From Defluviitaleaceae bacterium (GTDB lineage: Bacteria; Bacillota; Clostridia; Lachnospirales; WRBF01), in contig WRBF01000001.1 in assembly GCA_009784685.1 (NCBI GenBank), positions 1-64,000 on the forward strand: DNA of 64,000 nucleotides, read 5' to 3'. The position numbers and the translations under genes were made by a program. The notes beneath the pieces were generated by a model that was not told the DNA's origin, ran no database searches, and was given only the letters and a program-made list of their open reading frames with translations. This document shows, piece after piece, positions 42,595 through 50,965 of the stretch. The stretch's first letter is position 1. Each line of letters opens with the position of its first letter.

Positions 42595-44196
42595 CTATTC
42601 TTCTATATTTTTGAAAACCTGCCCTATTCTTAGAATATTCGGGTATGCCTTTTTGTGATTATATTTTTTTATAGCTTTGATTTCAATTTCAAATTTAAGA
42701 GGCGATTCCCCTTCAATAACAAGCAAAAACTTATGACCAATAGGTAAGTTAAGGTCTGCGAGATTATCATCCGTTGTTTTACTTGAATTTTTCTTACGAT
42801 CATACGGTGTATAACGTGAAAAAACATCTTCTTGCCCACTCATGTAAAAGCAATAGTCATTAGTCCCTCTAACACCAAAGGCGGAACATATTTCTGCAAA
42901 TAAAACTTTCAACGGGTTAATTGGTATGATTTCCATAGCTTTCCAGTATTTCCGGTCAGACATGATTGAAATTTTAATTTCATAAACATCGTCTATATCG
43001 GGCATGCCAAAAATATCCGAAACAATGCTTCTAACTTCAGCATCATTTGCTTCTTCGTCTCCGTGAACTATTTGTATCATTTTAAGAGCTCGTTCAAATT
43101 TAAGGTTACCGTCAAAGGGACCTGGAACACCATCTCCTCTTGGGTTGACACCTTTACTGTTTGTAACAATTTTTCCAAGCTCAGTTAAATGAAAGTATGT
43201 ACATGGAGAAAAAAGTGTGGTATCAATATCGCCGCCTTCATTAATAACTTCTATAAAGAAATCTATATCTTCCTCTAGATCATATGGTATAAGAAACTCC
43301 GGTGTTATAATTTTCAAATAAAACCCAAATGGAGTGTGAAAGTATTTATCAATAATAATCCCTAAAAAGAATGTGCTTGACATAACCATATGATAGAATT
43401 CATCAAACCCATCTTCATCATCAAAATCAAGAAAATTACTCTCATCAAGGTCAAAAAACTCTGCAATATCTATACCAAGAGACGAATAAATTTTTTCAAA
43501 CAAAGCATCTGTAGTAATTGGATTTTGAATCAATTCAAGAATAGAATCTGCATCTATAACTCCTTTGTTAAGCGGGATAACTTGATTAATATGGGAAGCG
43601 GCTACTTCTGCGGTTGCCTCATATATCTTAAAGAATATTTCTTTATTAGGCAGACTGTACAATTTTTCATATTCTTCGCTTACCCTTGCATGGTGTGAAT
43701 GAATCGAAGGTGCTTCAGTTAAAATACCAAGGTTTACAGCAACAAGATTTAAATACTCAACGTAAAAAGGGTCTAAAAGGCTAACTTTATTTAATACCAG
43801 AGAAACATCCTTTTCTGTTATAAACAAATCTTCATCAACTTTAATATCAGGCATACAATGCTCAACAAAAGCTTTTAAATCTCCTACCACAGGATGATCC
43901 TCAACTAAGTAGGTCATCATTAAAACATTTTCAGTTATCTGACTACTACCCTGCCTCTTACCAATAAACGGTTGAGGGAATATTTTCCTATTATGAATTT
44001 TATTAATTTCTGATACAAAATTCGCAGGGGATAAAAGCGTATCCTCAATAAGCGCAGAGTAATACCATCTTCGAAAAAAAGAGAGAAAATATTTCTGAAT
44101 TTTAAGCTTATTCCCTTTTTTATGTTTTTCAAGTGAATCGCTGTAAAATCTAAAATATAGTTCCATGAAATAACCTATGTTGTTATCGTAATCCAT
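42595..44196 (-). CDS. Uncharacterised 533-aa protein, C-terminus resembling pRiA4b ORF-3-like domains
   Basis: Not recognised as a whole. Residues 1-260 are helical and acidic, with a run of Asp/Glu/Phe near 255-275 (FFDLDESNFLDFDDEDGFDEF). The middle (STFFLGIIIDKYFHTPFGFYLK) is more hydrophobic but not a clear membrane span. The last 130 residues (YEIKISIMSDRKYWKAMEIIPINPLKVLFAEICSAFGVRG...LNLPIGHKFLLVIEGESPLKFEIEIKAI) look like the pRiA4b ORF-3-like beta-sandwich domain, by eye only. No signal peptide. GGTGGGG precedes the ATG. It diverges from an XRE regulator whose upstream region holds two palindromes. Confidence 0.7.
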   Translation of the reverse strand: MDYDNNIGYFMELYFRFYSDSLEKHKKGNKLKIQKYFLSFFRRWYYSALIEDTLLSPANFVSEINKIHNRKIFPQPFIGKRQGSSQITENVLMMTYLVEDHPVVGDLKAFVEHCMPDIKVDEDLFITEKDVSLVLNKVSLLDPFYVEYLNLVAVNLGILTEAPSIHSHHARVSEEYEKLYSLPNKEIFFKIYEATAEVAASHINQVIPLNKGVIDADSILELIQNPITTDALFEKIYSSLGIDIAEFFDLDESNFLDFDDEDGFDEFYHMVMSSTFFLGIIIDKYFHTPFGFYLKIITPEFLIPYDLEEDIDFFIEVINEGGDIDTTLFSPCTYFHLTELGKIVTNSKGVNPRGDGVPGPFDGNLKFERALKMIQIVHGDEEANDAEVRSIVSDIFGMPDIDDVYEIKISIMSDRKYWKAMEIIPINPLKVLFAEICSAFGVRGTNDYCFYMSGQEDVFSRYTPYDRKKNSSKTTDDNLADLNLPIGHKFLLVIEGESPLKFEIEIKAIKKYNHKKAYPNILRIGQVFKNIEE

Positions 44197-44333
44197 AAAG
44201 CCCCACCTATTGCCAATTTTTCGTTATATTTTTTAAAATCTTACATTACGCAATTATACAGTTAGATCACTTGCATGTCAAATTGACGCTTATATTTAAT
44301 TTCCTTTGTTAATTGTAACATTTTCTCTTTTTC

Positions 44334-44351
44334 TGTAGTTATACGACTACA
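44334..44351. promoter_or_regulatory. Operator-like palindrome 1 upstream of the XRE gene
   Basis: TGTAGT-TATACG-ACTACA, a perfect 6-bp dyad with a 6-nt centre. The same layout recurs 54 bp downstream. Probably bound by the adjacent XRE protein. Confidence 0.55.
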
Positions 44352-44387
44352 ATAATAACATAATTAAGGGGTACAATCAAGATTAAG

Positions 44388-44405
44388 CGTAGTCGGATAG
44401 CTACA
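44388..44405. promoter_or_regulatory. Operator-like palindrome 2 upstream of the XRE gene
   Basis: CGTAGT-CGGATA-GCTACA: same arm and centre lengths as palindrome 1, with one half-site change on each side. The 54-bp start-to-start distance is close to five helical turns. It lies about 20 nt before the XRE start codon, suited to autorepression. Confidence 0.5.
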
Positions 44406-44425
44406 AATATTTTTGAGGTATAAAT

Positions 44426-44674
44426 ATGAAAAAGATTTTGCGAGATTCACATATTGGAGAAAACATCAAACGAATCAGGCTGTTACAGGGATATACTCAA
44501 GATCAAGTTGTTGTAGGTTTGCATCTTTTAGGCAGCCCATTGCACCGAGTTTCTTATGCCCAGATAGAATCTGGTCGTAATAACATATTCGTTTCTGATC
44601 TGGTTGCTATGCAGCAGTTCTTTCAGGTTGAATATTCAGAATTTTTCAAAGATATACCAACATCACGCCAATAA
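44426..44674 (+). CDS. XRE-family helix-turn-helix regulator
   Basis: Small DNA-binding protein of 82 aa: IGENIKRIRLLQGYTQDQVVVGLHLLGSPLHRVSYAQIESGRNNIFVSDLVAMQQFF is a Cro/C1-type helix-turn-helix with a slightly longer turn than usual. No further domain. GAGGT precedes the ATG. It diverges from the 533-aa gene and its last 12 bp overlap the convergent HIT gene. Two 18-bp palindromes in the 229-nt upstream region are likely operators, so it probably controls itself and perhaps the divergent gene. Confidence 0.88.
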   Translation: MKKILRDSHIGENIKRIRLLQGYTQDQVVVGLHLLGSPLHRVSYAQIESGRNNIFVSDLVAMQQFFQVEYSEFFKDIPTSRQ

Positions 44675-45082
44675 ATATAGCTTAGAATATAGTTTTAACA
44701 TATCCTCAAATTCTTTAGACGTAGGATCTTTTGAGTTCCAATCTATGCTTACACTGTCATTTTCATATCTTGGGATGACGTGCATATGAAAATGATGTAC
44801 TGTTTGGTTTGCCGCAGCCTCGTTATTTTGTAATATATTTATACCTTCGCAGTTTAGTACCTTTTTTAACTTAATTGCTGTTTCAGCAGCAAGAGGATAC
44901 AGCCTCTCCGCCACTGCTAAGTCAAGCTCATAAATATTTGAATAGTGCTTTTTCGTAATTATAAGCATATGCCCCAAATTGGACGGAAACTTGTCAAGAA
45001 TTACTTTAAAATAATCATCTTCATAAACGGTATATGAAGGTATTTCATCTTTTATTATTTTGCAAAAAATACATTCTGACAT
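44663..45082 (-). CDS. HIT family protein
   Basis: Nucleotide hydrolase or transferase of 139 aa with CIFCKIIKDEIPSYTVYEDD at the start (Cys-x-x-Cys zinc pair), LGHMLIITKKHYSNIYEL and the histidine triad HFHMHVIPR. Closest by eye to the HinT/Hit branch, which removes adducts from nucleoside monophosphates. The ATG follows AGGGTGATAACAAA. It overlaps the XRE gene by 12 bp at the 3' ends. Confidence 0.93.
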   Translation of the reverse strand: MSECIFCKIIKDEIPSYTVYEDDYFKVILDKFPSNLGHMLIITKKHYSNIYELDLAVAERLYPLAAETAIKLKKVLNCEGINILQNNEAAANQTVHHFHMHVIPRYENDSVSIDWNSKDPTSKEFEDMLKLYSKLYLLA

Positions 45083-45144
45083 TTTGTTATCACCCTACCT
45101 TTTTCAAAATGCTATATCTTCCCATTCGTGTTTTAATTTAGAAT

Positions 45145-46098
45145 TTACACCATCCGAATAGCAAACTCCGGACATTCACCAACACAATACCCGCATCTTA
45201 CACATTTATCAGATTCGATTATCGCATGTTTATCTCCTTGATAAATAGCATCAGCCGCACATTGTTCTAAACAAAATCCACAGCTTTTACACAAAAAGTC
45301 AGCAACAAAGAACGATTTTGAATACGACTTGAGAGCATTAATTTCGTCATCCACTGATTCCCCGGTAAAGTATTTAAGGTTCATATCAACTTCCTGTTTT
45401 GTTATCATTCCAACAGCATAGGATGCACGGCCTTTCGAGAGGTTTTTTCCATATTCTACAGCCGCTTTATAATCATTCAAATAAACCCCGCCGGCAAAAA
45501 GTTTCATAAAGAAAACGCCTTTGTTTTTTTTAAAACAAAGCTCGACAGCTTTTTCCATATCTTCACAGCTTCCATGCATAACGCCCATACCGCTTTTGTT
45601 TACAAGTGGGAACACGATGTCGCATTCTTCATTTTGCGCTGCTGCATTAACTGCCAAAACTGAATGAAAACTTCCGCCTATCGCTTTAATTATGCCTTTT
45701 GCTTTGTAGTCTTTAAGGCATTCCCACGCCCCTGCTCTTACTTCAAAAACATCTGCACCAACCCTTGCAGCATGAAGAAGAAAAATGTCTATATAGTCGA
45801 TATCCAGTTTCTCAAGGGCTTCCTTAATTGCCTTTTCCATATCTTCATATGTGGCAGCGGTTGACTTCGTAGAAATTATAGGGCGTTTCCCTGTTTTTTT
45901 CATTGCGCCTTCAATCATTTCATATGTTTTATACATTTGTGCAGTATCAACAAAAGTTATGCCGCTTTCAAGTGCATGAGCAATTATATCTGCCCCTTCT
46001 TCAATAGGCACATTCTTTTGCAAAGGACCTATCGGCAATGCGCCAAAGCAAAGTTCGCTTACTTCTATGTTGGTTCTTCCTAATGTGATTTTGTTCAT
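45145..46098 (-). CDS. Aldo/keto reductase with C-terminal 4Fe-4S ferredoxin domain
   Basis: Cytoplasmic oxidoreductase of 317 aa: an aldo/keto reductase barrel (LGRTNIEVSELCFGALPIGPLQ, FVDTAQMYKTYEMIEGAM, DYIDIFLLHAA) followed by two 4Fe-4S motifs, CKSCGFCLEQC and CVRCGYCVGEC. Such fusions are common in anaerobes and suggest ferredoxin-linked reduction; the substrate is unknown. The track begins at 46143, but AAGGAGG lies 7 nt before the ATG at 46098, which starts MNKITLGRTN, so that start is chosen. Confidence 0.9.
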   Translation of the reverse strand: MNKITLGRTNIEVSELCFGALPIGPLQKNVPIEEGADIIAHALESGITFVDTAQMYKTYEMIEGAMKKTGKRPIISTKSTAATYEDMEKAIKEALEKLDIDYIDIFLLHAARVGADVFEVRAGAWECLKDYKAKGIIKAIGGSFHSVLAVNAAAQNEECDIVFPLVNKSGMGVMHGSCEDMEKAVELCFKKNKGVFFMKLFAGGVYLNDYKAAVEYGKNLSKGRASYAVGMITKQEVDMNLKYFTGESVDDEINALKSYSKSFFVADFLCKSCGFCLEQCAADAIYQGDKHAIIESDKCVRCGYCVGECPEFAIRMV

Positions 46099-46180
46099 TT
46101 TTATATCCTCCTTGGTTGAATAGGCAAATATTTTAATATTCATTCTCAGTGTAAATATTGAATAAGCGGTTTCAGTTGCT

Positions 46181-46993
46181 CTAAAAGCAAAATCTAATCA
46201 ATCTCGTTTTACAATATCCACCGGCTTTCTCCAAGCTTTTCTTAGAATTGTGATTGTAATACCAACAGCCGGAAACCGCCCTTAAGCCTTTGTCATTCAC
46301 TATTCTCTTCATTCCTTGTAATATATCAACAGCTAAACCTCGACGGCGATATTTTTCACAAACATACATACCAATACTTGCCATGCTTTTGATAGCTCGT
46401 CCATATTCAACGATACCAAATCCAATAATCTCGCTATTTTCCTCTACGATATAAACCTCTAAATAAGTTGCACCTTTTTCAAATTTAGCAATTTCTTCAT
46501 CAAGGAAACCTTTAGCAAGCTTAAACGCTTCAAAATCATCTTTACTTTTAGCAAGTTTAAACTCAAGCGGCCGCATTGATTTTGGGGTTTCTTTGTCGGT
46601 ATACTCAAAAAAATATGCCATCTTTTCAACCTTCATAAAATTATCTAAACAGTGGCTCAAAAAAACTTCGTCACCTGTTGCAACCATTGCATTTGTAACT
46701 GTTTCATACTTTCTAACCCTTGAAAACAGCTCTTGGGACTGACTCGCATATGGTTCAAATACGTTAAACAGCGTAAGCGTTGCATCCTTATGCGGATCGT
46801 CTCCTACTTTAAAAATAGCAAAATACCCAACCGGATCATCACCGCATATCATTTTGTAATGGTTGCTGCTAACTACATGCTCTTCCCAATATCCTTCGAC
46901 AATGATTTTATTTGAATTTATATGATCAACAACAGCTGACTGTATTTCCTCCCATTTACAAGGCATAAATCTGATTTCTTCCGTTTTGTTCAT
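46181..46993 (-). CDS. GNAT family N-acetyltransferase (two-part protein)
   Basis: Product of 270 aa. The C-terminal half holds the acetyl-CoA site (IGMYVCEKYRRRGLAVDILQGMKRIVNDKGLRAVSGCWYYNHNSKKSLEKAG). The N-terminal 130 residues have no known motif and may be a degenerate GNAT-like half. GGAGG lies 8 nt before the ATG at 46993; the track ATG at 47008 is part of that ribosome binding region, so 46993 is chosen. It follows another GNAT gene by 14 nt. Substrate unknown. Confidence 0.82.
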   Translation of the reverse strand: MNKTEEIRFMPCKWEEIQSAVVDHINSNKIIVEGYWEEHVVSSNHYKMICGDDPVGYFAIFKVGDDPHKDATLTLFNVFEPYASQSQELFSRVRKYETVTNAMVATGDEVFLSHCLDNFMKVEKMAYFFEYTDKETPKSMRPLEFKLAKSKDDFEAFKLAKGFLDEEIAKFEKGATYLEVYIVEENSEIIGFGIVEYGRAIKSMASIGMYVCEKYRRRGLAVDILQGMKRIVNDKGLRAVSGCWYYNHNSKKSLEKAGGYCKTRLIRFCF

Positions 46994-47007
46994 ATTCAAA
47001 ACCTCCA

Positions 47008-47541
47008 TTATTGCTCAACAAGCTTTTCGTATAGTCTAAACAAATCAAGACCATAACACCCTAAACCAAGGTCAACAGTATCAATGTAAGAATATCCGCA
47101 TTTTTCGTATGATTTTATAGCGGGCATATTATCCTTAAAAACATCAAGCCTTAGAGCTTTTATGCCTCTTTTCTTTGCCAAATTATAAGAAAACTCTAAT
47201 AATAATTTGCCAACTTTTTGACCCCAAAAATCCGGATGAACAGCAAACCGACGAACATTAAATACTTCTTCATCTTTTGCATCTATCATCCAACTGCCAT
47301 TATCCGGGCTTTGAGTAGGTTCATGGTTTAAAACTATTGCCCCGGAGATTTCACCATTTACAAAAGCAATATATATCGTTCCTTCAGAAATATCCTGTTC
47401 AATATCTTTCCTAGCCGGATAAATTCCTTTTTTCCATCCGCAGTAGTTTATATTATCATTAGCATAGTCAATAACTGCATTATAGAATTTTTCGATTTCA
47501 AAAATGTCATTAATTGCCGCTAATCTAATTATCATATTCAT
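47008..47541 (-). CDS. GNAT family N-acetyltransferase
   Basis: Product of 177 aa with VRRFAVHPDFWGQKVGKLLLEFSYNLAKKRGIKALRLDVFKDNMPAIKSYEKCGY, the standard acetyl-CoA-binding core. Substrate unknown. It is the first of two adjacent, unrelated-looking GNAT genes transcribed toward the aldo/keto reductase. Upstream lies the terminator of the buk-pduL unit. Confidence 0.87.
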   Translation of the reverse strand: MNMIIRLAAINDIFEIEKFYNAVIDYANDNINYCGWKKGIYPARKDIEQDISEGTIYIAFVNGEISGAIVLNHEPTQSPDNGSWMIDAKDEEVFNVRRFAVHPDFWGQKVGKLLLEFSYNLAKKRGIKALRLDVFKDNMPAIKSYEKCGYSYIDTVDLGLGCYGLDLFRLYEKLVEQ

Positions 47542-47611
47542 GTTATCACCTTAAAACATTTTATACTCTTGTTACTGCTTTGAAGTAATATGAGTATACT
47601 ACAAAACCATT

Positions 47612-47657
47612 AAAAAAACCAGTCAAAAGAGAAAATTGCTAATCTCTGTTGACCGGT
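47612..47657 (-). terminator. Intrinsic terminator of the buk-pduL operon
   Basis: On the minus strand ACCGGTCAA pairs with TTGACTGGT (one G-U), with an inner AGAGA/TCTCT stem, followed by a run of seven T. It lies 25 nt after the pduL stop. Confidence 0.9.
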
Positions 47658-47681
47658 TAGAGAATTTATCTATATCTAAAT

Positions 47682-48257
47682 TTATTTATTCACGATAACA
47701 GTTCCAAACCCACCGTTATAAACACCTGCTGCGTTGCCTTCATCAGTATCAATGTGCATATCAGCAGAGAAATCCGGATTCGTACGAATAAGAACATGCT
47801 TAAGGATAAGACCTCTATCGTCTTCGCCTTCTATAAGCACGTCAACATGATCTTTATCTTTAATTCCGATTGATTCAGCTTCCGCAGGGCTCATATGAAT
47901 ATGTCTTTTGGCGATTATAACGCCTTCTTTAATTTCTATTTCGCCTTTAGGTCCTTTAAGAGTTGCGCCAGCAGAGCCTTTAATATCACCGGAGTCTCTT
48001 GCAAAGACATCAATGCCGATTTTGCGTGCATCTGTAACAGACATTTCAACTTGTGTATCAGGGCGAAGCGGCGCAAGAATTGTCATAGTTAATGATCCTT
48101 TAGAACCAATAACTTCAACTCGTTCATTACAAGCATATTGCCCTGGTTGAGACAACTCTTTTTTATATGTGAGTTGATAACCCGCACCAAAAAGAATATC
48201 AAGATCCTTCTGGCTTAAATGTAAATGTCTTGCTGAAACTGCTACCGGTACTTTCAT
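47682..48257 (-). CDS. pduL: Phosphate propanoyltransferase PduL
   Basis: Exchanges CoA and phosphate on short acyl groups (acyl-CoA + Pi to acyl phosphate + CoA). The 191-aa protein has both PduL halves with the zinc-binding histidines in VSARHLHLS and AKRHIHMSP, plus DTDEGNAAGVY at the end. It has no N-terminal microcompartment-targeting extension, and no shell genes are near, so it is likely cytosolic. It lies 49 nt after buk: the two together convert an acyl-CoA to acid plus ATP. The usual partner would be acetate or propionate kinase. Confidence 0.94.
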   Translation of the reverse strand: MKVPVAVSARHLHLSQKDLDILFGAGYQLTYKKELSQPGQYACNERVEVIGSKGSLTMTILAPLRPDTQVEMSVTDARKIGIDVFARDSGDIKGSAGATLKGPKGEIEIKEGVIIAKRHIHMSPAEAESIGIKDKDHVDVLIEGEDDRGLILKHVLIRTNPDFSADMHIDTDEGNAAGVYNGGFGTVIVNK

Positions 48258-48306
48258 TTTAAATTCCTCATTTCTATTTTATTTTATATAATAATGATTT
48301 TAAAAA

Positions 48307-49386
48307 CTATCCTTTGTATTCCTTAACTTGAGCTTCGCCTCTCATGACACGTAAAGCTCCTTCTGTAAGCGCAAGCATTTCTCCTTCTCCGGGATAAACA
48401 CCGATTGATGCAAATTTGCCAACTTTCTTTGAAACTGCTTCAACAAGCATCTTGGAATAAGCAACGCCGCCTGTTAAAAGTATCGCATCTACTTCTCCGT
48501 CTAAAACAGCGCACATTGCACCTATATCTTTTGCTATTTGATGTACCATAGCATCAAACACTAATTTTGCTTTTTTATCACCGTCATTTATCATCTGTTC
48601 GACTTCACGAAGATCGCTTGTACCAAGATATGCAACTAAGCCGCCTTTGCCAACTTGATATCCAAGAAGCTCTTTAGCTTCATGTTTTCCGGAAAAACAC
48701 AGTTCTATTATGTTATAACATGGAACACTGCCGCAGCGTTCCGGCGAGAATGTGCCCTCGGCTACTGCATCAAATACGTCGATAACTCGCCCATATTTAT
48801 GTGCGCCAACGCTTATTCCTCCGCCTAAATGTGCTACAACGAGCTTTAAATCTTCATAATTTTTGCCTTGTTCTTTTGAATAACGGCGAGCAGTCGCTTT
48901 TTGATTAAGAGCGTGGAATGCACTTCTTCTTTTGATTAGCGGGTTACCGGAAAGTCTTGAACATTCTTCAAATTCATCTACAACAACCGGATCTACTATA
49001 AAAGATGGAAGTCCGAGTTTATCACCAAGTTCTTTAGCAATCAACCCACCAAGACATGATGCATGAATTATTGCGGAAGGACCTTGAAGGTCAGCAACCA
49101 TTGCATCGTTTATTGCATATGTACCACTTTCAAGCGGCTTTATAAGCCCGCCTCGCCCAACAACAACATCAATTTCTTCAAGTGAAACACCGGCTTCTTC
49201 AAGCGTTTTTGCGATATTTTCGCTTCTTAGCCCTTTTTGGTCGATAATGCTGTCATATTTTTCAATTTCTGCTGTTGAATGACGCACTGTGTTTTCGATA
49301 ACAATTGTTTCATTTCTGTAAACTGCTATCTTTGTAGAAGTTGAACCCGGATTAATTGAAAGAATTGTATAAATTTTTTCAGTCAT
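48307..49386 (-). CDS. buk: Butyrate kinase
   Basis: Acetokinase-family enzyme of 359 aa making ATP and a carboxylate from acyl phosphate. ILSINPGSTSTKIAVYRNE, VVGRGGLIKPLESGTYAIND, VAHLGGGISVGAHKYGRVID and ILLTGGVAYS are typical of butyrate (or branched-chain acid) kinases rather than acetate kinase. A phosphotransbutyrylase gene (ptb), its common partner, is not adjacent; PduL takes that place. The physiological acyl group (butyryl, propionyl or branched) cannot be read from the sequence. Confidence 0.93.
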   Translation of the reverse strand: MTEKIYTILSINPGSTSTKIAVYRNETIVIENTVRHSTAEIEKYDSIIDQKGLRSENIAKTLEEAGVSLEEIDVVVGRGGLIKPLESGTYAINDAMVADLQGPSAIIHASCLGGLIAKELGDKLGLPSFIVDPVVVDEFEECSRLSGNPLIKRRSAFHALNQKATARRYSKEQGKNYEDLKLVVAHLGGGISVGAHKYGRVIDVFDAVAEGTFSPERCGSVPCYNIIELCFSGKHEAKELLGYQVGKGGLVAYLGTSDLREVEQMINDGDKKAKLVFDAMVHQIAKDIGAMCAVLDGEVDAILLTGGVAYSKMLVEAVSKKVGKFASIGVYPGEGEMLALTEGALRVMRGEAQVKEYKG

Positions 49387-49442
49387 TTTTGCTTATTCTC
49401 CTTTATTTAAAAATGTGTCTTTAAATTTATCTTTGCAAATTT

Positions 49443-50660
49443 TCAACTGCATTCCAATTTATAAAAATGTTTTTTGCCTTTTTGAATCATCAAAAACCCA
49501 TTAACAAAGTCCGCTTGTACTATTTCCGTATTTATGTCATCTATCTTATTTTCATTTATTCTAAGCCCACCTTGTTCAATAAGCCTGCGTCCTTCGCTTT
49601 TTGAAGGAACGATTTTTGCTGCGACAAGAAGTTCAATAATGTTAACATTTTCTTTAAAGTCTACTTTAATAATCGGTACAGAATCTCCTGATTTATCACC
49701 GGAAAAAAGAGACTTTGCTGCCGCTAAAGCTTTATCCGCATCCTCTGAGTTATGAACGATTTTCGTAAGTTCATAAGCAAGAACTTCTTTAGCCTTATTC
49801 AGAGTGCTTCCACCTTCTTTGCAAAGCTCCGATATTTCTTCAATTGGCAAGAAAGTGAGCAGTTTGAGGCATTTTTCAACATCATCATCAGCTACGTTGC
49901 GCCAATATTGGAAAAATTCATAAGGCGGTGTTTTGTTTGGATCAAGCCAAACAGCTCCCTTTTCACTTTTCCCCATCTTTTGTCCGTCACTTTTTGTCAG
50001 AAGCTTGAATGTCATACCATATGCACTGCCGTTGTCTACCCGGCGGATAAGTTCCGATCCGGCGATGATGTTCGACCATTGGTCATTTCCACCCATTTGA
50101 ATTTTACAGTTGTATCTACGATAAAGTTCTAAAAAGTCATAAGCCTGCATTATCATATAGTTAAACTCGAAAAACGAAAGCCCTTTCTCCATACGGCTTT
50201 TATAACATTCAGCAGTAAGCATACGGTTAACGGAAAAATGCGTACCATATTCACGTAAAAAAGAAACATACTCAAGCTTTAACAGCCAGTCAGCATTATT
50301 AACCATAAGTGCTTTTTCGTCTTCAAAGTCAATGAATTTTTCAAGTTGCTTTCTCTGTGAATCCACATTATGTTGGATTTCATCCGGTGTCATAACCCGC
50401 CTAAGCTCATTTCTATGTGAAGGATCACCAACCATTCCGGTTCCGCCGCCGACGATTGCAATTGGTCTATGCCCTGCCCTTTGCATATGTGCCATAGCCA
50501 TAACCGGAATAAAATGTCCAACTGTAAGGCTGTCCGCTGTTGGGTCAAACCCTACATAAAAAGTGACTTTTTCTTTTGCAAGAAGTTCCTTAACCTCTTC
50601 AATATGTGTTGTTTGTTCAATAAAGCCACGTTCGTTAAGAACGTCGAATGCTGTTTTCAT
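49443..50660 (-). CDS. tyrS: Tyrosyl-tRNA synthetase
   Basis: Charges tRNA-Tyr. The 405-aa class I synthetase has YVGFDPTADSLTVGHFIPVMAMA (HIGH region), QMGGNDQWSNI and KMGKSEKGAVWLD (KMSKS-like), with a C-terminal S4 RNA-binding domain (KSEGRRLIEQGGLRINENKI). It looks like the longer TyrZ-like branch by its divergence. The track start at 50729 is not preceded by a ribosome binding site; AGGTGGGTG lies about 9 nt before the ATG at 50660 (MKTAFDVLNERG), which is used. No T-box leader motif was found upstream. Confidence 0.95.
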   Translation of the reverse strand: MKTAFDVLNERGFIEQTTHIEEVKELLAKEKVTFYVGFDPTADSLTVGHFIPVMAMAHMQRAGHRPIAIVGGGTGMVGDPSHRNELRRVMTPDEIQHNVDSQRKQLEKFIDFEDEKALMVNNADWLLKLEYVSFLREYGTHFSVNRMLTAECYKSRMEKGLSFFEFNYMIMQAYDFLELYRRYNCKIQMGGNDQWSNIIAGSELIRRVDNGSAYGMTFKLLTKSDGQKMGKSEKGAVWLDPNKTPPYEFFQYWRNVADDDVEKCLKLLTFLPIEEISELCKEGGSTLNKAKEVLAYELTKIVHNSEDADKALAAAKSLFSGDKSGDSVPIIKVDFKENVNIIELLVAAKIVPSKSEGRRLIEQGGLRINENKIDDINTEIVQADFVNGFLMIQKGKKHFYKLECS

Positions 50661-50965
50661 TTGTAAAACACCCACCTGAGTGAAATTAACTGCAAGAACA
50701 AGTTTAACATAGTAAGATGGGAATTTCAAGGATAATATTTAACGATATACTGAATTTCATTTCCAGTGATTCTCTCGCCTTCCATGCGAATAGTTGCATT
50801 ACTACCTATTTTCAATACCACCGATAAAGTCATTATTTGTAACGTTTTCATGACTTTACAAGAAATTGCACGATACATTATAATATTAAGATGTAGCAAA
50901 TACATTATTGAGGTACTTTTGCAGTTATAAGCCAAAGGATTGGTATCTTAAGAGGGAGGGTAATC
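50661..50965. other. Divergent intergenic region tyrS / 286-aa gene
   Basis: About 305 bases. A plausible promoter points to the 286-aa gene. No T-box element (no reverse complement of the GGGTGG core) precedes tyrS. A short minus-strand frame (41-69 codons, 50726-50935) lacks a ribosome binding site and overlaps the divergent promoter, so it is not annotated. Confidence 0.4.
50855..50884 (+). promoter_or_regulatory. Promoter candidate for the 286-aa gene
   Basis: TTTACA (50855-50860), 18-nt spacer, TATAAT (50879-50884), 82 nt before the start codon. Confidence 0.5.

Noticed and set aside
47682-49386. Bacterial microcompartment locus suggested by PduL
   Set aside because: No shell proteins, and PduL lacks an encapsulation peptide.
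50726-50935. 69-aa (or 41-aa from an internal ATG) minus-strand ORF upstream of tyrS
   Set aside because: No ribosome binding site at any of its starts, and it overlaps the likely promoter of the divergent gene.
50661-50965. T-box leader before tyrS
   Set aside because: The conserved T-box core and antiterminator bulge are not present on the minus strand.
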